In this document: positions 8,110 through 15,783 of the stretch, piece by piece
How the letters are laid out: every line of letters starts with the position of its first letter
How positions within the stretch are numbered: the stretch's first letter is position 1
DNA from: JAHEIJ01 sp040235565
Lineage (GTDB): Bacteria; Pseudomonadota; Gammaproteobacteria; UBA6429; Thiohalophilaceae
Reading direction: 5' to 3'
Length of the DNA stretch: 26,910 bases
Assembly (NCBI GenBank): GCA_040235565.1
Contig: JBECLA010000070.1
Location: 1-26,910, forward strand
Made by a program: the position numbers and the translations under genes
The notes under the pieces: generated by a model
Database searches by the model: none
Told to the model about the DNA's origin: nothing
The model's input: the letters and a program-made list of their open reading frames with translations, nothing else

Positions 8110-8136
8110 GGCCCCGGTTTTTAGCGGGGCCTGTTC
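8110..8136 (+). terminator. Probable intrinsic terminator after the cytochrome c'-like gene
   Basis: GGCCCCG (8110-8116) pairs perfectly with CGGGGCC (8125-8131) across an 8-base loop, followed by TGTTCT. It lies 10 bases after the stop codon. The T-run is weak, so efficiency is uncertain. Confidence 0.55.
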
Positions 8137-8153
8137 TGGCTGTTAATTCGCTG

Positions 8154-8194
8154 ACCTCCCGAACGAACCCTGACCTCTGGTTTATCCGGGAGGT
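8154..8194. other. Second inverted repeat in the 8101-8318 intergenic region
   Basis: ACCTCCCG (8154-8161) is the exact reverse complement of CGGGAGGT (8187-8194), with a 25-base loop. A small nested AGGTT-gcc-AACCT follows at 8191-8203. No T-run follows. The remaining part up to 8318 is AT-rich, and I see no convincing regulator box in it. Confidence 0.35.
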
Positions 8195-8318
8195 TGCCAA
8201 CCTTGAAGATACCAGCCCATTTTTCAGTTCTTTAAAATAGGGTTAAACTCTGGATTAAAATTCACTGATGGTGTGACCGTTCTCTGACAGAACAGCTAAT
8301 GTATAGCGAGCAGATAAA

Positions 8319-9989
8319 GTGGTAGTTCAAGGAAAACCAATCCCCGCCTTGCTGTCACGCAAGCTTCTGCTGGGGGCCTCGGTCGGGGCGGCGCTCTTTT
8401 TTATGCTTGTGGGGGTGATGTTATGGGGTGGTTTTAACACCGCCATGGAAGCCACCAATTCGCTTGAGTTCTGCATCTCCTGCCATGAGATGGAAGAGAA
8501 CATCTATCATGATTACACCCGCACCGTCCATTTCAACAACGGCGCAGGCGTGCGTGCTACCTGTGCCGACTGTCATGTCCCAAGATCCTGGATTCATAAA
8601 GTGGTACGGAAAGTCCATTCCAGCAATGAACTGTTGCATAAACTGCTTGGCACTATAGACACAGCGGAGAAATTCGAGGCCCGCCGCCTGCAGATGGCGC
8701 GCAATGTCTGGAAAACCATGAAAGCCACGGACTCGCGCGAGTGCCGCAACTGTCATGATTTCAAAACCATGGATCCGGAAAAGCAGAAACCGAAGGCACG
8801 CCAGCAGCACAGGCACGCCATGGCGGCAGGGAATACCTGTATCGACTGTCACATGGGGATCGCTCACAAGAAAGTCCATGATCAACTGGATACCGCGGAA
8901 CTGCAGCAACTGGTCGCTCCGAATCCCGCGTTGGCGATTGTCCTGCCGCCACAATGGCAGGCTTTCGTTGAAAAGCAGGCCGCCCTGAAAACGGCTTCGG
9001 CGACAACCGCGATGGACATGACCGCCCCGACAAGCCCCGCGCAGGTGGCGTTGCTCGACTGGAGTAAGGTACCGGCACGCAAGGTGGATATCTTTTATCC
9101 GGGACAGGGATCGATAGAGTGGCTGCGCGGCGATGAGCATGACGGGGCGTACCCGCTCCAGGCCGGGATCCGCTGCCTGGAATGCCATGAGGGGATCATT
9201 GCCGATATGGGGGGCAAAATTGTTTCGGGCGAGAAACTGGAACCCAATGTGATTCCCAACAAGCGCGGCAGTATTCCCGTGAGTGTCAAGGCGGCGCACG
9301 ATGGTGAGCATCTGTATCTGCGCTTCAGTTGGCCACAAGGTGAACATGCGCCCGCGCCTTTTGCCGATGGCGGCAAAATGGATCCGGAAAATCCGATCAA
9401 GCTGGCGTTGACACTGGCCAATGGCGATGTTGACCTGGCCGACCAGGCGGGTTGCTGGAGTGCCTGCCATGCCGATGTGCGGACCATGCCGCTGGCCCCG
9501 GCAAGCCGGATGGTAACCAAGTATCTGGGCGAGAGTCGCACGCAGACCGAAACCGCGGAGCAGAACGACAAGCCGATGAAGCGCAAGTCACAGGACGCGA
9601 TCCGGGCAGAACTGGAAGCCGGCCATTTTATGGATCTCCTCACCTACAAGAGCGGTACGGGTGAAGTGGCAGATGGCTATATCCTGGCTGAACGGGTCAT
9701 GCAAGGCGGACAGGGCGCGGAGTTTATCGCCCGCCAGGAGAACGGGAACGGGCACTGGATCGTGGAGATGAAACGCAAGCTGGAGTCGGACAAGCTCGGT
9801 GATATCAGCCTCAAGCCGGATCAACTCTATAATCTCAGCTTCGCTATTCATGATGATCACAGCAATGCGCGCTACCATCATGTTTCGTTGGGTTACAAGC
9901 TGGGCTTTGACAACGCCAAAGCAGAGATCAACGCCATCAAGCAATCAGCAGACGATCAGCTTGTGGAATTCCGTAAGTCTGCGAAATGA
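8319..9989 (+). CDS. NapC/NirT-type tetraheme cytochrome fused to an ethylbenzene dehydrogenase-type heme-binding domain
   Basis: A 556-residue protein; the start is a GTG, since no in-frame ATG precedes the membrane segment. Residues about 16-36 form a membrane anchor, followed by four CxxCH motifs at Cys52, Cys82, Cys142 and Cys174 (CISCHEM, CADCHV, CRNCHD, CIDCHM). This is the NapC/NirT quinol dehydrogenase module, which takes electrons from quinol to periplasmic reductases. The C-terminal part (about 240-540) resembles the EB_dh / cytochrome c-552 DMSO-reductase-like heme domain and carries a fifth CLECH (Cys286) and a sixth, atypical Cys379-x3-Cys383-His384 (CWSACH). NirT of Pseudomonas stutzeri has only the tetraheme part, so this is a much longer version. 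It sits alone between two terminator-like hairpins. The partner enzyme (NirS, the NapA-like protein, or another) is unknown. Confidence 0.8.
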   Translation: MVVQGKPIPALLSRKLLLGASVGAALFFMLVGVMLWGGFNTAMEATNSLEFCISCHEMEENIYHDYTRTVHFNNGAGVRATCADCHVPRSWIHKVVRKVHSSNELLHKLLGTIDTAEKFEARRLQMARNVWKTMKATDSRECRNCHDFKTMDPEKQKPKARQQHRHAMAAGNTCIDCHMGIAHKKVHDQLDTAELQQLVAPNPALAIVLPPQWQAFVEKQAALKTASATTAMDMTAPTSPAQVALLDWSKVPARKVDIFYPGQGSIEWLRGDEHDGAYPLQAGIRCLECHEGIIADMGGKIVSGEKLEPNVIPNKRGSIPVSVKAAHDGEHLYLRFSWPQGEHAPAPFADGGKMDPENPIKLALTLANGDVDLADQAGCWSACHADVRTMPLAPASRMVTKYLGESRTQTETAEQNDKPMKRKSQDAIRAELEAGHFMDLLTYKSGTGEVADGYILAERVMQGGQGAEFIARQENGNGHWIVEMKRKLESDKLGDISLKPDQLYNLSFAIHDDHSNARYHHVSLGYKLGFDNAKAEINAIKQSADDQLVEFRKSAK

Positions 9990-9998
9990 CCGGGTTTT

Positions 9999-10025
9999 TC
10001 ACCCTGTACGGTGATTTTGTTGTTT
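9999..10025 (+). terminator. Probable intrinsic terminator after the NapC/EB_dh gene
   Basis: TCACC (9999-10003) pairs with GGTGA (10010-10014) across a 6-base loop and is followed by the T-rich run TTTTGTTGTTT (10015-10025), 10 bases after the stop codon. The stem is short, but the T-tract is good. No clear promoter was found in the remaining bases before ccmA. Confidence 0.5.
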
Positions 10026-10136
10026 GCAGCCACGCAGAATATCCGTTAGCCTCAGCTCACAGATAACGAGCCGAACCCATAACCCGCCCCGTCCCGACAC
10101 CGAGCGCTGCAACGAGATTAGCCTGATCCCTTACCT

Positions 10137-10772
10137 ATGCTGGAAGTCGTCAATCTAGAATGTATCCGCGGTGATCGCCGTTTGTTCACCGGGCTGAGCT
10201 TTGAACTCGCTGCCGGGGAATTGCTGCATTTGCACGGCCATAATGGCAGTGGCAAGACCACCTTGTTGCGCACGATTTGCGGTCTGATTACCCCGACCGA
10301 TGGTGAGGTACGTTGGCAGGGTGATAATGTGCGCAAACTGCGCGATGACTTCGCCCGCGAACTGGTCTACATCGGTCACAAGAATGCCATCAAGGCCGAT
10401 CTTACCGGCACCGAAAATCTGCGTATCGCCTGCCAGCTGGACGGAATCCCCGTGAGTATCAAGCAGGCCTGGCAGGCGCTGGAAAAAATGGGCTTGCGGG
10501 GGCATGAAGATTTACCCGTCAGGGTGCTGTCGCAGGGACAGAAAAAACGCGTCGCGTTGGCGCGGCTGTTGTTGAACCGGGCCCCGCTGTGGATTCTGGA
10601 TGAGCCGTTTACCGCCCTCGACAAGGCGGCGGTGGCGTTTCTGCAGACGGTGATTCAGGAGCATGTGGCAGCCGGCGGACTGGTCATGTTGACCACCCAT
10701 CAGGAAGTGGCCCTGACCCGGGGCGAGGTGAAATCATTGCGTCTGGGCTGGAAGCGAGACGGCGATGTTTGA
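10137..10772 (+). CDS. ccmA: CcmA, ATPase subunit of the heme exporter/CcmE-release ABC complex
   Basis: A 211-residue ABC ATPase. The Walker A motif GHNGSGKTT begins at residue 34, the signature LSQGQKKR is near residue 131, and Walker B LWILDEP with the following D-loop LD lies near residues 150-160. In System I, CcmA with CcmB and CcmC uses ATP to release holo-CcmE carrying heme from the CcmC-CcmD complex. The length is close to the 205-210 residues usual for CcmA. It is the first gene of the nine-gene operon and overlaps ccmB by 8 bases. The identity is secured by the neighbours. Confidence 0.95.
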   Translation: MLEVVNLECIRGDRRLFTGLSFELAAGELLHLHGHNGSGKTTLLRTICGLITPTDGEVRWQGDNVRKLRDDFARELVYIGHKNAIKADLTGTENLRIACQLDGIPVSIKQAWQALEKMGLRGHEDLPVRVLSQGQKKRVALARLLLNRAPLWILDEPFTALDKAAVAFLQTVIQEHVAAGGLVMLTTHQEVALTRGEVKSLRLGWKRDGDV

Positions 10773-11433
10773 AATCATACGCACCATCATTATCCGGGAT
10801 CTGACGCTGGCCATGCGGCGGCGCTCGGATGTCATGACCACCCTGTTTTTCTTTGTCATCGTGGTCAGCCTGTTTCCCCTCGGTATCGGCCCGGAACTCG
10901 ACACCCTGCGGCTGATTGCCCCGGGGGTGTTCTGGGTCGCCGCCCTGCTGGCCTCGATGCTGGCACTGGAAAAGCTGTTCGCCGCTGATTTCGAGGACGG
11001 CACCCTGGAACAAATGCTGCTCACCCCGCAACCGGTATTTATCCTTGTACTTGCCAAGGTTTTTGCCCACTGGCTGATCACCGGGGTCCCGCTGGTGCTG
11101 CTCTCGCCGCTACTTGGGTTACAATACGATCTTGGTGCCGAAACTTTAGGTGTGTTGCTGTTGTCTCTGTTACTGGGCACGCCGGCGCTGAGCCTGATTG
11201 GTGCGATTGGTGCAGCACTGACCCTCGGTTTGCGCGGCGGTGGCGTACTGGTTTCCCTGCTGGTGTTACCTTTATATATACCCGTGCTGATCTTCGGCGC
11301 CGGCGCGGTGGAAGCCAATGCGTCCGGTTTGGGAGAAACAGGGCATTTACTGATGCTCGGCGCCATTCTGTTACTGGCGCTGGTGGCCGCGCCACTGGCA
11401 ACCTCGGCTGCCTTGCGCATTTCGGCGGAATAA
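10765..11433 (+). CDS. ccmB: CcmB, membrane subunit of the Ccm ABC complex
   Basis: A 222-residue integral membrane protein with six predicted hydrophobic segments. The family N-terminus has a charged cytoplasmic stretch (RDLTLAMRRRSDVMTTLFFF), and further on come LEKLFAADFEDGTLEQML and LLVLPLYIPVLIFGAGA, typical CcmB segments. CcmB pairs with CcmA as the transporter-like part of System I; the actual substrate is debated in the literature. The start codon lies within the end of ccmA, so the two are likely coupled in translation. ccmC begins 18 bases after the stop. Confidence 0.95.
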   Translation: MFEIIRTIIIRDLTLAMRRRSDVMTTLFFFVIVVSLFPLGIGPELDTLRLIAPGVFWVAALLASMLALEKLFAADFEDGTLEQMLLTPQPVFILVLAKVFAHWLITGVPLVLLSPLLGLQYDLGAETLGVLLLSLLLGTPALSLIGAIGAALTLGLRGGGVLVSLLVLPLYIPVLIFGAGAVEANASGLGETGHLLMLGAILLLALVAAPLATSAALRISAE

Positions 11434-11451
11434 CGCGAAAACAGGTTTTAC

Positions 11452-12201
11452 ATGAGTTCCCGGATAATTAATTGGTTTAAATTTTCCTCCCCTGCGAGCT
11501 TTTACCCCCTGGCGGGCAAACTGATCCCGTTCTTCACGGTGGCCGCGGTGATCCTGATCGCGGTGGGACTGTATTTGAGTTTTCTGGTGGCCCCGACTGA
11601 TTACAAGCAGGGCGAGGGTTACCGGATAATTTTCGTACATGTACCGGCGGCCTGGATGTCGATGTTCATTTATCTGGTGATGGCGTTCTGGGCCGCGCTG
11701 GGTCTGATCTTCAATACCCGTTTGTCGGCGATGATGGCGGAGTCCCTGGCACCCACCGGGGCGATGTTTACCTTTCTGGCGTTGTGGACCGGCGCCTTCT
11801 GGGGCAAGCCCATGTGGGGCACCTGGTGGGTGTGGGATGCGCGCCTGACCTCGGAATTGATCCTGTTCTTCCTTTATATTGGGTACATTGCGCTGAAGGG
11901 TGCCATTGATGACACGCGCCGCGGCGACCGGGCGGGGGCGATCTTGCTGCTGGTCGGTGTGGTTAATATTCCCATCATTTACTACTCGGTCAAATGGTGG
12001 AATACCCTGCACCAGGGTGCCTCGATTGACATGCAAACCGGCTCCAGCATGGCCAGCATTATGCTGATCACCATGCTGATCATGGCACTGGGCTTCTGGA
12101 TGTACTCGATTGCCGTTGCGCTGTCCCGGGTCCGCAGCATCATCCTGGAACGGGAACGCGACAGCCAGTGGGTCAGTCAGTTGCCGGAGGTGCAGCGATG
12201 A
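11452..12201 (+). CDS. ccmC: CcmC, heme-handling WWD-domain protein
   Basis: A 249-residue membrane protein with six hydrophobic segments. It carries the tryptophan-rich periplasmic WWD motif WGTWWVWDARLTSEL starting at residue 122. Flanking histidines (IIFVHVPAAW before the motif, WWNTLHQG after it) are the family's heme axial ligands. CcmC loads heme onto His of CcmE with the help of CcmD. The length agrees with the usual 240-250 residues. The stop overlaps the ccmD start (ATGA at 12198-12201). Confidence 0.96.
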   Translation: MSSRIINWFKFSSPASFYPLAGKLIPFFTVAAVILIAVGLYLSFLVAPTDYKQGEGYRIIFVHVPAAWMSMFIYLVMAFWAALGLIFNTRLSAMMAESLAPTGAMFTFLALWTGAFWGKPMWGTWWVWDARLTSELILFFLYIGYIALKGAIDDTRRGDRAGAILLLVGVVNIPIIYYSVKWWNTLHQGASIDMQTGSSMASIMLITMLIMALGFWMYSIAVALSRVRSIILERERDSQWVSQLPEVQR

Positions 12202-12368
12202 GCCTGGCGGAATTTTTCAATATGGGCGGCTATGCCCTGTATGTGTGGAGTTCCTTTGGGGCCACGGCGATACTGATGATTGCCGAACCCATAATTTTGC
12301 GCGGACGCCGTCGCACGGTGTTGCAACGTATCGTCCGCCTGATCCGTATTCGAACTGAGGAAAAGTGA
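12198..12368 (+). CDS. ccmD: CcmD, small membrane protein of System I
   Basis: A 56-residue protein with one membrane helix (about residues 12-34) and a positively charged cytoplasmic tail rich in Arg. It has the typical family start MSLAEFFNMGGYALYVWSSF. CcmD stabilises the CcmC-CcmE-heme complex and is needed for release of holo-CcmE. The start ATG at 12198 is preceded by GGAGG (12186-12190) and overlaps the ccmC stop. Its own stop overlaps the ccmE ATG by one base. Confidence 0.93.
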   Translation: MSLAEFFNMGGYALYVWSSFGATAILMIAEPIILRGRRRTVLQRIVRLIRIRTEEK

Positions 12369-12808
12369 TGAAGGCCAGACACAAGCGATTGGGATTTTTG
12401 GTAGTGGGACTGGCTGTGCTGGGCCTGGCCGCCGTACTGGTGTTTCGCGCCCTGGACAGTAACCTGTCGTATTTTTATTCCACCTCGGAAGTGGTGAACA
12501 ACCAGGCCCCGACGGATCACGTGTTTCGCCTCGGTGGCATGGTCGTGGATGGCAGCCTCAAACGGGGTGAAGGCCTGACGGTACATTTCACCGTGACCGA
12601 TAATGCCAGCAAGGTCGAGGTGCAATATACCGGCATCCTCCCCGACCTGTTTCAGGAAGGCCAGGGCGTGATTGCGCAGGGCCGGCTGAACCGCGACGGG
12701 GTGTTCATCGCGGATGAAGTGTTGGCCAAACATGACGAAACGTACATGCCGCCGGAAGTCGCCGACAGCATGAAACCCATGAAGACCAGTGGAGGTAAGA
12801 CCCCATGA
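12368..12808 (+). CDS. ccmE: CcmE, periplasmic heme chaperone
   Basis: A 146-residue protein with an N-terminal membrane anchor (about residues 9-27) and a beta-barrel OB-fold domain in the periplasm. The covalent heme-binding histidine is His122, followed by Tyr126, in LAKHDETYMPPE, the classic HxxxY motif of CcmE. It receives heme from CcmC and delivers it to CcmF/CcmH for attachment to apocytochromes. A GTG at 12365 is in frame one codon earlier, but the ATG at 12368 with GAGGAAAAG just upstream is preferred. It overlaps ccmF by 4 bases. Confidence 0.96.
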   Translation: MKARHKRLGFLVVGLAVLGLAAVLVFRALDSNLSYFYSTSEVVNNQAPTDHVFRLGGMVVDGSLKRGEGLTVHFTVTDNASKVEVQYTGILPDLFQEGQGVIAQGRLNRDGVFIADEVLAKHDETYMPPEVADSMKPMKTSGGKTP

Positions 12809-14784
12809 TCCCCGAACTTGGTCATTTCGCCCTGATCCTCGCCCTCTGTGTGGCGGTGGTGCAGGCCAGCTTGCCGTTAATCGGTGCGGCGTACAACAAA
12901 CCCGGCTGGATGGCGGTAGCACGGCCCGCCGCCCAGGCCCAGATGCTGTTTTTGTTGATCGCTTTTGGTTGTCTCACCTATGCCTTCATCGTGCATGATT
13001 TCTCCGTCGCCTACGTGGCGCACAATTCCAACTCCCGGCTGCCGTTGCCGTACCGTATTTCCGGGGTCTGGGGGGCGCATGAAGGTTCCTTGCTGTTATG
13101 GGCCCTCACGTTGGTGATCTGGACCAATGCCGTGTTGCTGTTTTCCCGCAGCCTGCCGGTCAACATCGTCGCCCGGGTGATCGGGGTGCTGGGGATGGTC
13201 AGTATCGGTTTCCTGTTGTTCATGTTGCTGACTTCCAATCCGTTTGATCGTCTGCTGCCCGCTGCCGCGGACGGGCGGGATTTGAATCCGCTGTTGCAGG
13301 ACCCGGGCCTGGTGATTCATCCGCCCATGCTGTACATGGGCTATGTAGGATTTGCGGTCCCGTTTGCCTTTGCCGTGGCCGCCATGTTGAGTGGCCGGCT
13401 GGATGCGGCCTGGGCCCGCTGGTCCCGGCCGTGGACCAATGTGGCCTGGATGTTCCTGACCCTGGGGATCGCCCTGGGCAGCTGGTGGGCCTACTATGAA
13501 CTCGGCTGGGGCGGCTGGTGGTTCTGGGATCCGGTGGAAAATGCCTCCTTCATGCCCTGGCTGGTGGGCACGGCGTTGATGCATTCGCTGGCCGTGACGG
13601 AAAAGCGCAGCGCCTTCAAGGCCTGGACCGTGTTGCTGGCCATCTTCGCCTTCTCGTTGAGCCTGCTGGGGACGTTCCTGGTCCGTTCCGGTGTCCTGAC
13701 CTCGGTGCATGCCTTCGCCACCGATCCGGAACGCGGGGTGTTTATCCTGATCTTCCTCGGTATCGTGGTCGGCGGATCCCTGGCCCTGTATGCCTGGCGC
13801 GCGCCGCAGATTCGCAGTACCGGCCAGTTCCAGCTGTTCTCGCGCGAAACGGCCCTGCTGCTGAACAATGTCATCCTGGTGGTCGCCGCGGCGAGCATCC
13901 TGCTGGGGACTCTGTATCCGCTGGTGCTGGATGCCCTCGGGCTGGGCAAGATTTCGGTGGGCCCGCCGTATTTCAACAGTGTGTTCATTCCGCTCACCGC
14001 ACCACTGGCGGTACTGGTGGGCTTCGGCATCATGTCGCGCTGGAAGCAGGATAACTTTGGACGCTTGTTTGCGCTGCTGCGCTGGGCCATGTTGGCGGCG
14101 CTGGTGCTGGGTATTGCCTGGGCGAGTCTGATGCCGGACTTCAAACTGGCAGCGGTGGTCGGACTGGTACTGGCCATGTGGGTGGTGACTTCCAGTGTAG
14201 TGGCCTTCAAGGCGCGCTTAAGCGGCAAGAAAAACCTGCTGCCGGCCTTGCGCTCGATTCCGCGGGGCTTCTACGGCATGACCCTGGGCCATCTGGGGGT
14301 CGCGGTGTTTATCGTCGGCATCACCCTGACCAGCCTGTACAGTATTGAAAAGGATATACGCCTGGCACCGGGTGAAAGCTATGAAATGGGCGGCTATACC
14401 TTCCGGTTTGACGGCGTGCAGGCACTCAACGGACCGAACTATTCAGGACATCACGCACGTCTGACCGTGACCCGTGACGGTGATCTGGTGAAGGTGATGG
14501 AACCGGAAAAACGCATTTATTTCGTCCAACGTCAGCCCATGACCGAAGCGGCCATTGACGCGGGCCTGACCCGGGATCTGTTTATTGCCCTCGGCGAGCA
14601 GGTGGATGCCCAGGGCGGCTGGGCTGTGCGCCTGTATGTAAAACCCTATATTCGATGGATCTGGCTGGGCGCCTTGATCATGGCCATCGGCGGGCTGATC
14701 GCGGCCACCGATCGGCGTTATCGTCTGGCGGTACGCCAGGCGGCCAGGCTGCCGAAAGGTAGTGCAGCAGCAGGAGCAGCCTGA
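12805..14784 (+). CDS. ccmF: CcmF, cytochrome c heme lyase core subunit
   Basis: A 659-residue polytopic membrane protein, close to the 640-660 residues of bacterial CcmF. It has the WWD-domain core WGGWWFWDPVENASFMPW starting at residue 235, SRLPLPYRISGVWGAHEGSLL near the N-terminus split over a periplasmic loop, and a C-terminal periplasmic loop of about 100 residues before the last helix. CcmF takes heme from holo-CcmE, reduces it and, with CcmH and CcmI, ligates it to CxxCH cysteines. It would have to serve the unusual CX3CH and CX4CH motifs of this window unless another lyase exists. ccmG starts 1 base after the stop. Confidence 0.97.
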   Translation: MIPELGHFALILALCVAVVQASLPLIGAAYNKPGWMAVARPAAQAQMLFLLIAFGCLTYAFIVHDFSVAYVAHNSNSRLPLPYRISGVWGAHEGSLLLWALTLVIWTNAVLLFSRSLPVNIVARVIGVLGMVSIGFLLFMLLTSNPFDRLLPAAADGRDLNPLLQDPGLVIHPPMLYMGYVGFAVPFAFAVAAMLSGRLDAAWARWSRPWTNVAWMFLTLGIALGSWWAYYELGWGGWWFWDPVENASFMPWLVGTALMHSLAVTEKRSAFKAWTVLLAIFAFSLSLLGTFLVRSGVLTSVHAFATDPERGVFILIFLGIVVGGSLALYAWRAPQIRSTGQFQLFSRETALLLNNVILVVAAASILLGTLYPLVLDALGLGKISVGPPYFNSVFIPLTAPLAVLVGFGIMSRWKQDNFGRLFALLRWAMLAALVLGIAWASLMPDFKLAAVVGLVLAMWVVTSSVVAFKARLSGKKNLLPALRSIPRGFYGMTLGHLGVAVFIVGITLTSLYSIEKDIRLAPGESYEMGGYTFRFDGVQALNGPNYSGHHARLTVTRDGDLVKVMEPEKRIYFVQRQPMTEAAIDAGLTRDLFIALGEQVDAQGGWAVRLYVKPYIRWIWLGALIMAIGGLIAATDRRYRLAVRQAARLPKGSAAAGAA

Positions 14785-14785
14785 G

Positions 14786-15319
14786 ATGTGGCGTTATCTG
14801 GTTCCCCTTGGCATTTTCATTGTACTGGTGGTTTTCCTCAGCATCGGTTTGAAGCTCAACCCGCGCGATGTGCCTTCTCCGCTGATTGGCAAAGCGGCGC
14901 CGGCTTTCAGTCTGCCCAGGCTGCAACAGGCGGACCAAACCATCAGCCCGGCCGATTTCAAGGGCCGAGTCTGGCTGCTGAATGTCTGGGCATCGTGGTG
15001 TGTGTCCTGTCGTGTCGAGCACCCGGTACTGAATCAACTGGCGCGTACCGGCGAGGTGCCTATCCTTGGCCTGAATTACAAGGACGGGCGGGACGAGGCC
15101 ATTCAATGGTTACGCGAACGGGGTGATCCCTATACCGCCAGTGCTTTTGATGAAGACGGCCGGGTGGGCATTGACTGGGGTGTCTATGGGGTGCCGGAAA
15201 CTTTCGTGATCGACAAAAAAGGCAATATTCGTTACAAGCACACCGGTCCGGTGGATCAAAAAGCGGTGATGGAGAAAATCATGCCGCTGGTGCGTACGCT
15301 GGAGAAGGAACCGGCATGA
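14786..15319 (+). CDS. ccmG: CcmG/DsbE, thioredoxin-like thiol reductant for c-type heme attachment
   Basis: A 177-residue membrane-anchored periplasmic thioredoxin. Residues about 5-22 are the anchor. The active site is Trp71-Cys72-x2-Cys75 (WCVSC), and the cis-proline segment is YGVPETFVID, both standard for CcmG. It keeps apocytochrome and CcmH cysteines reduced, using electrons from a DsbD or CcdA-type membrane protein not seen here. A GTG at 14762 is in frame but lies inside ccmF. ATG 14786, with GGAG 8 bases upstream, is preferred. The stop overlaps the ccmH start by 4 bases (ATGA). Confidence 0.94.
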   Translation: MWRYLVPLGIFIVLVVFLSIGLKLNPRDVPSPLIGKAAPAFSLPRLQQADQTISPADFKGRVWLLNVWASWCVSCRVEHPVLNQLARTGEVPILGLNYKDGRDEAIQWLRERGDPYTASAFDEDGRVGIDWGVYGVPETFVIDKKGNIRYKHTGPVDQKAVMEKIMPLVRTLEKEPA

Positions 15320-15783
15320 AACAACTGATTTTGTTATTACTCCTGGTCTGCTCCACCTCGCTGTGGGCAGGCGTCGAAGTTCACACGTTTGAAAACCCCG
15401 CGCAGGAACAGCAATACAATCGCCTGATCGCCGAACTGCGCTGTCTGGTTTGTCAGAACCAGAACCTGGCGGATTCCAATGCGGAACTGGCGCAGGACCT
15501 GCGCCAGGAAGTTTACGAGATGATCCAGAACGGCGCGACGGATCAGGAAATCATCAACTTTATGGTGGCACGTTACGGCGATTTTGTGTTGTACCGTCCT
15601 CCCTTTAAAGCGACCACGGCGTTTTTATGGGTCGGCCCGTTTATCATCCTCATCGCCGGGTTTGTCATCCTGTTGCTGGTGATTCGCAAGCGCCGGCAGG
15701 CCGCCGCGGTGGAACTGGATGACGCGGCCCAGGCCCGCGCGCAGCAATTACTCAACGACACGAACGAGACCGACACCCCATGA
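15316..15783 (+). CDS. ccmH: CcmH, thiol-disulfide component of the heme lyase
   Basis: A 155-residue protein with a signal peptide (cleavage probably after LWA, residue 18). The conserved motif LRCLVCQNQ has redox cysteines Cys43 and Cys46, and a C-terminal membrane helix spans about residues 99-117. This is the short CcmH/CycL form, with the TPR part encoded separately as ccmI, as in Pseudomonas and unlike the fused CcmH of Escherichia coli. It exchanges disulfides with the apocytochrome CxxCH before ligation. The stop overlaps the ccmI start by 4 bases (ATGA). Confidence 0.95.
   Translation: MKQLILLLLLVCSTSLWAGVEVHTFENPAQEQQYNRLIAELRCLVCQNQNLADSNAELAQDLRQEVYEMIQNGATDQEIINFMVARYGDFVLYRPPFKATTAFLWVGPFIILIAGFVILLLVIRKRRQAAAVELDDAAQARAQQLLNDTNETDTP

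Noticed and set aside
8319..9989. Two separate genes joined by a frameshift (NapC-like plus EB_dh-like)
   Set aside because: The frame is continuous, with no internal stop, and both parts keep intact motifs. A real fusion is the simpler reading, though not proven.
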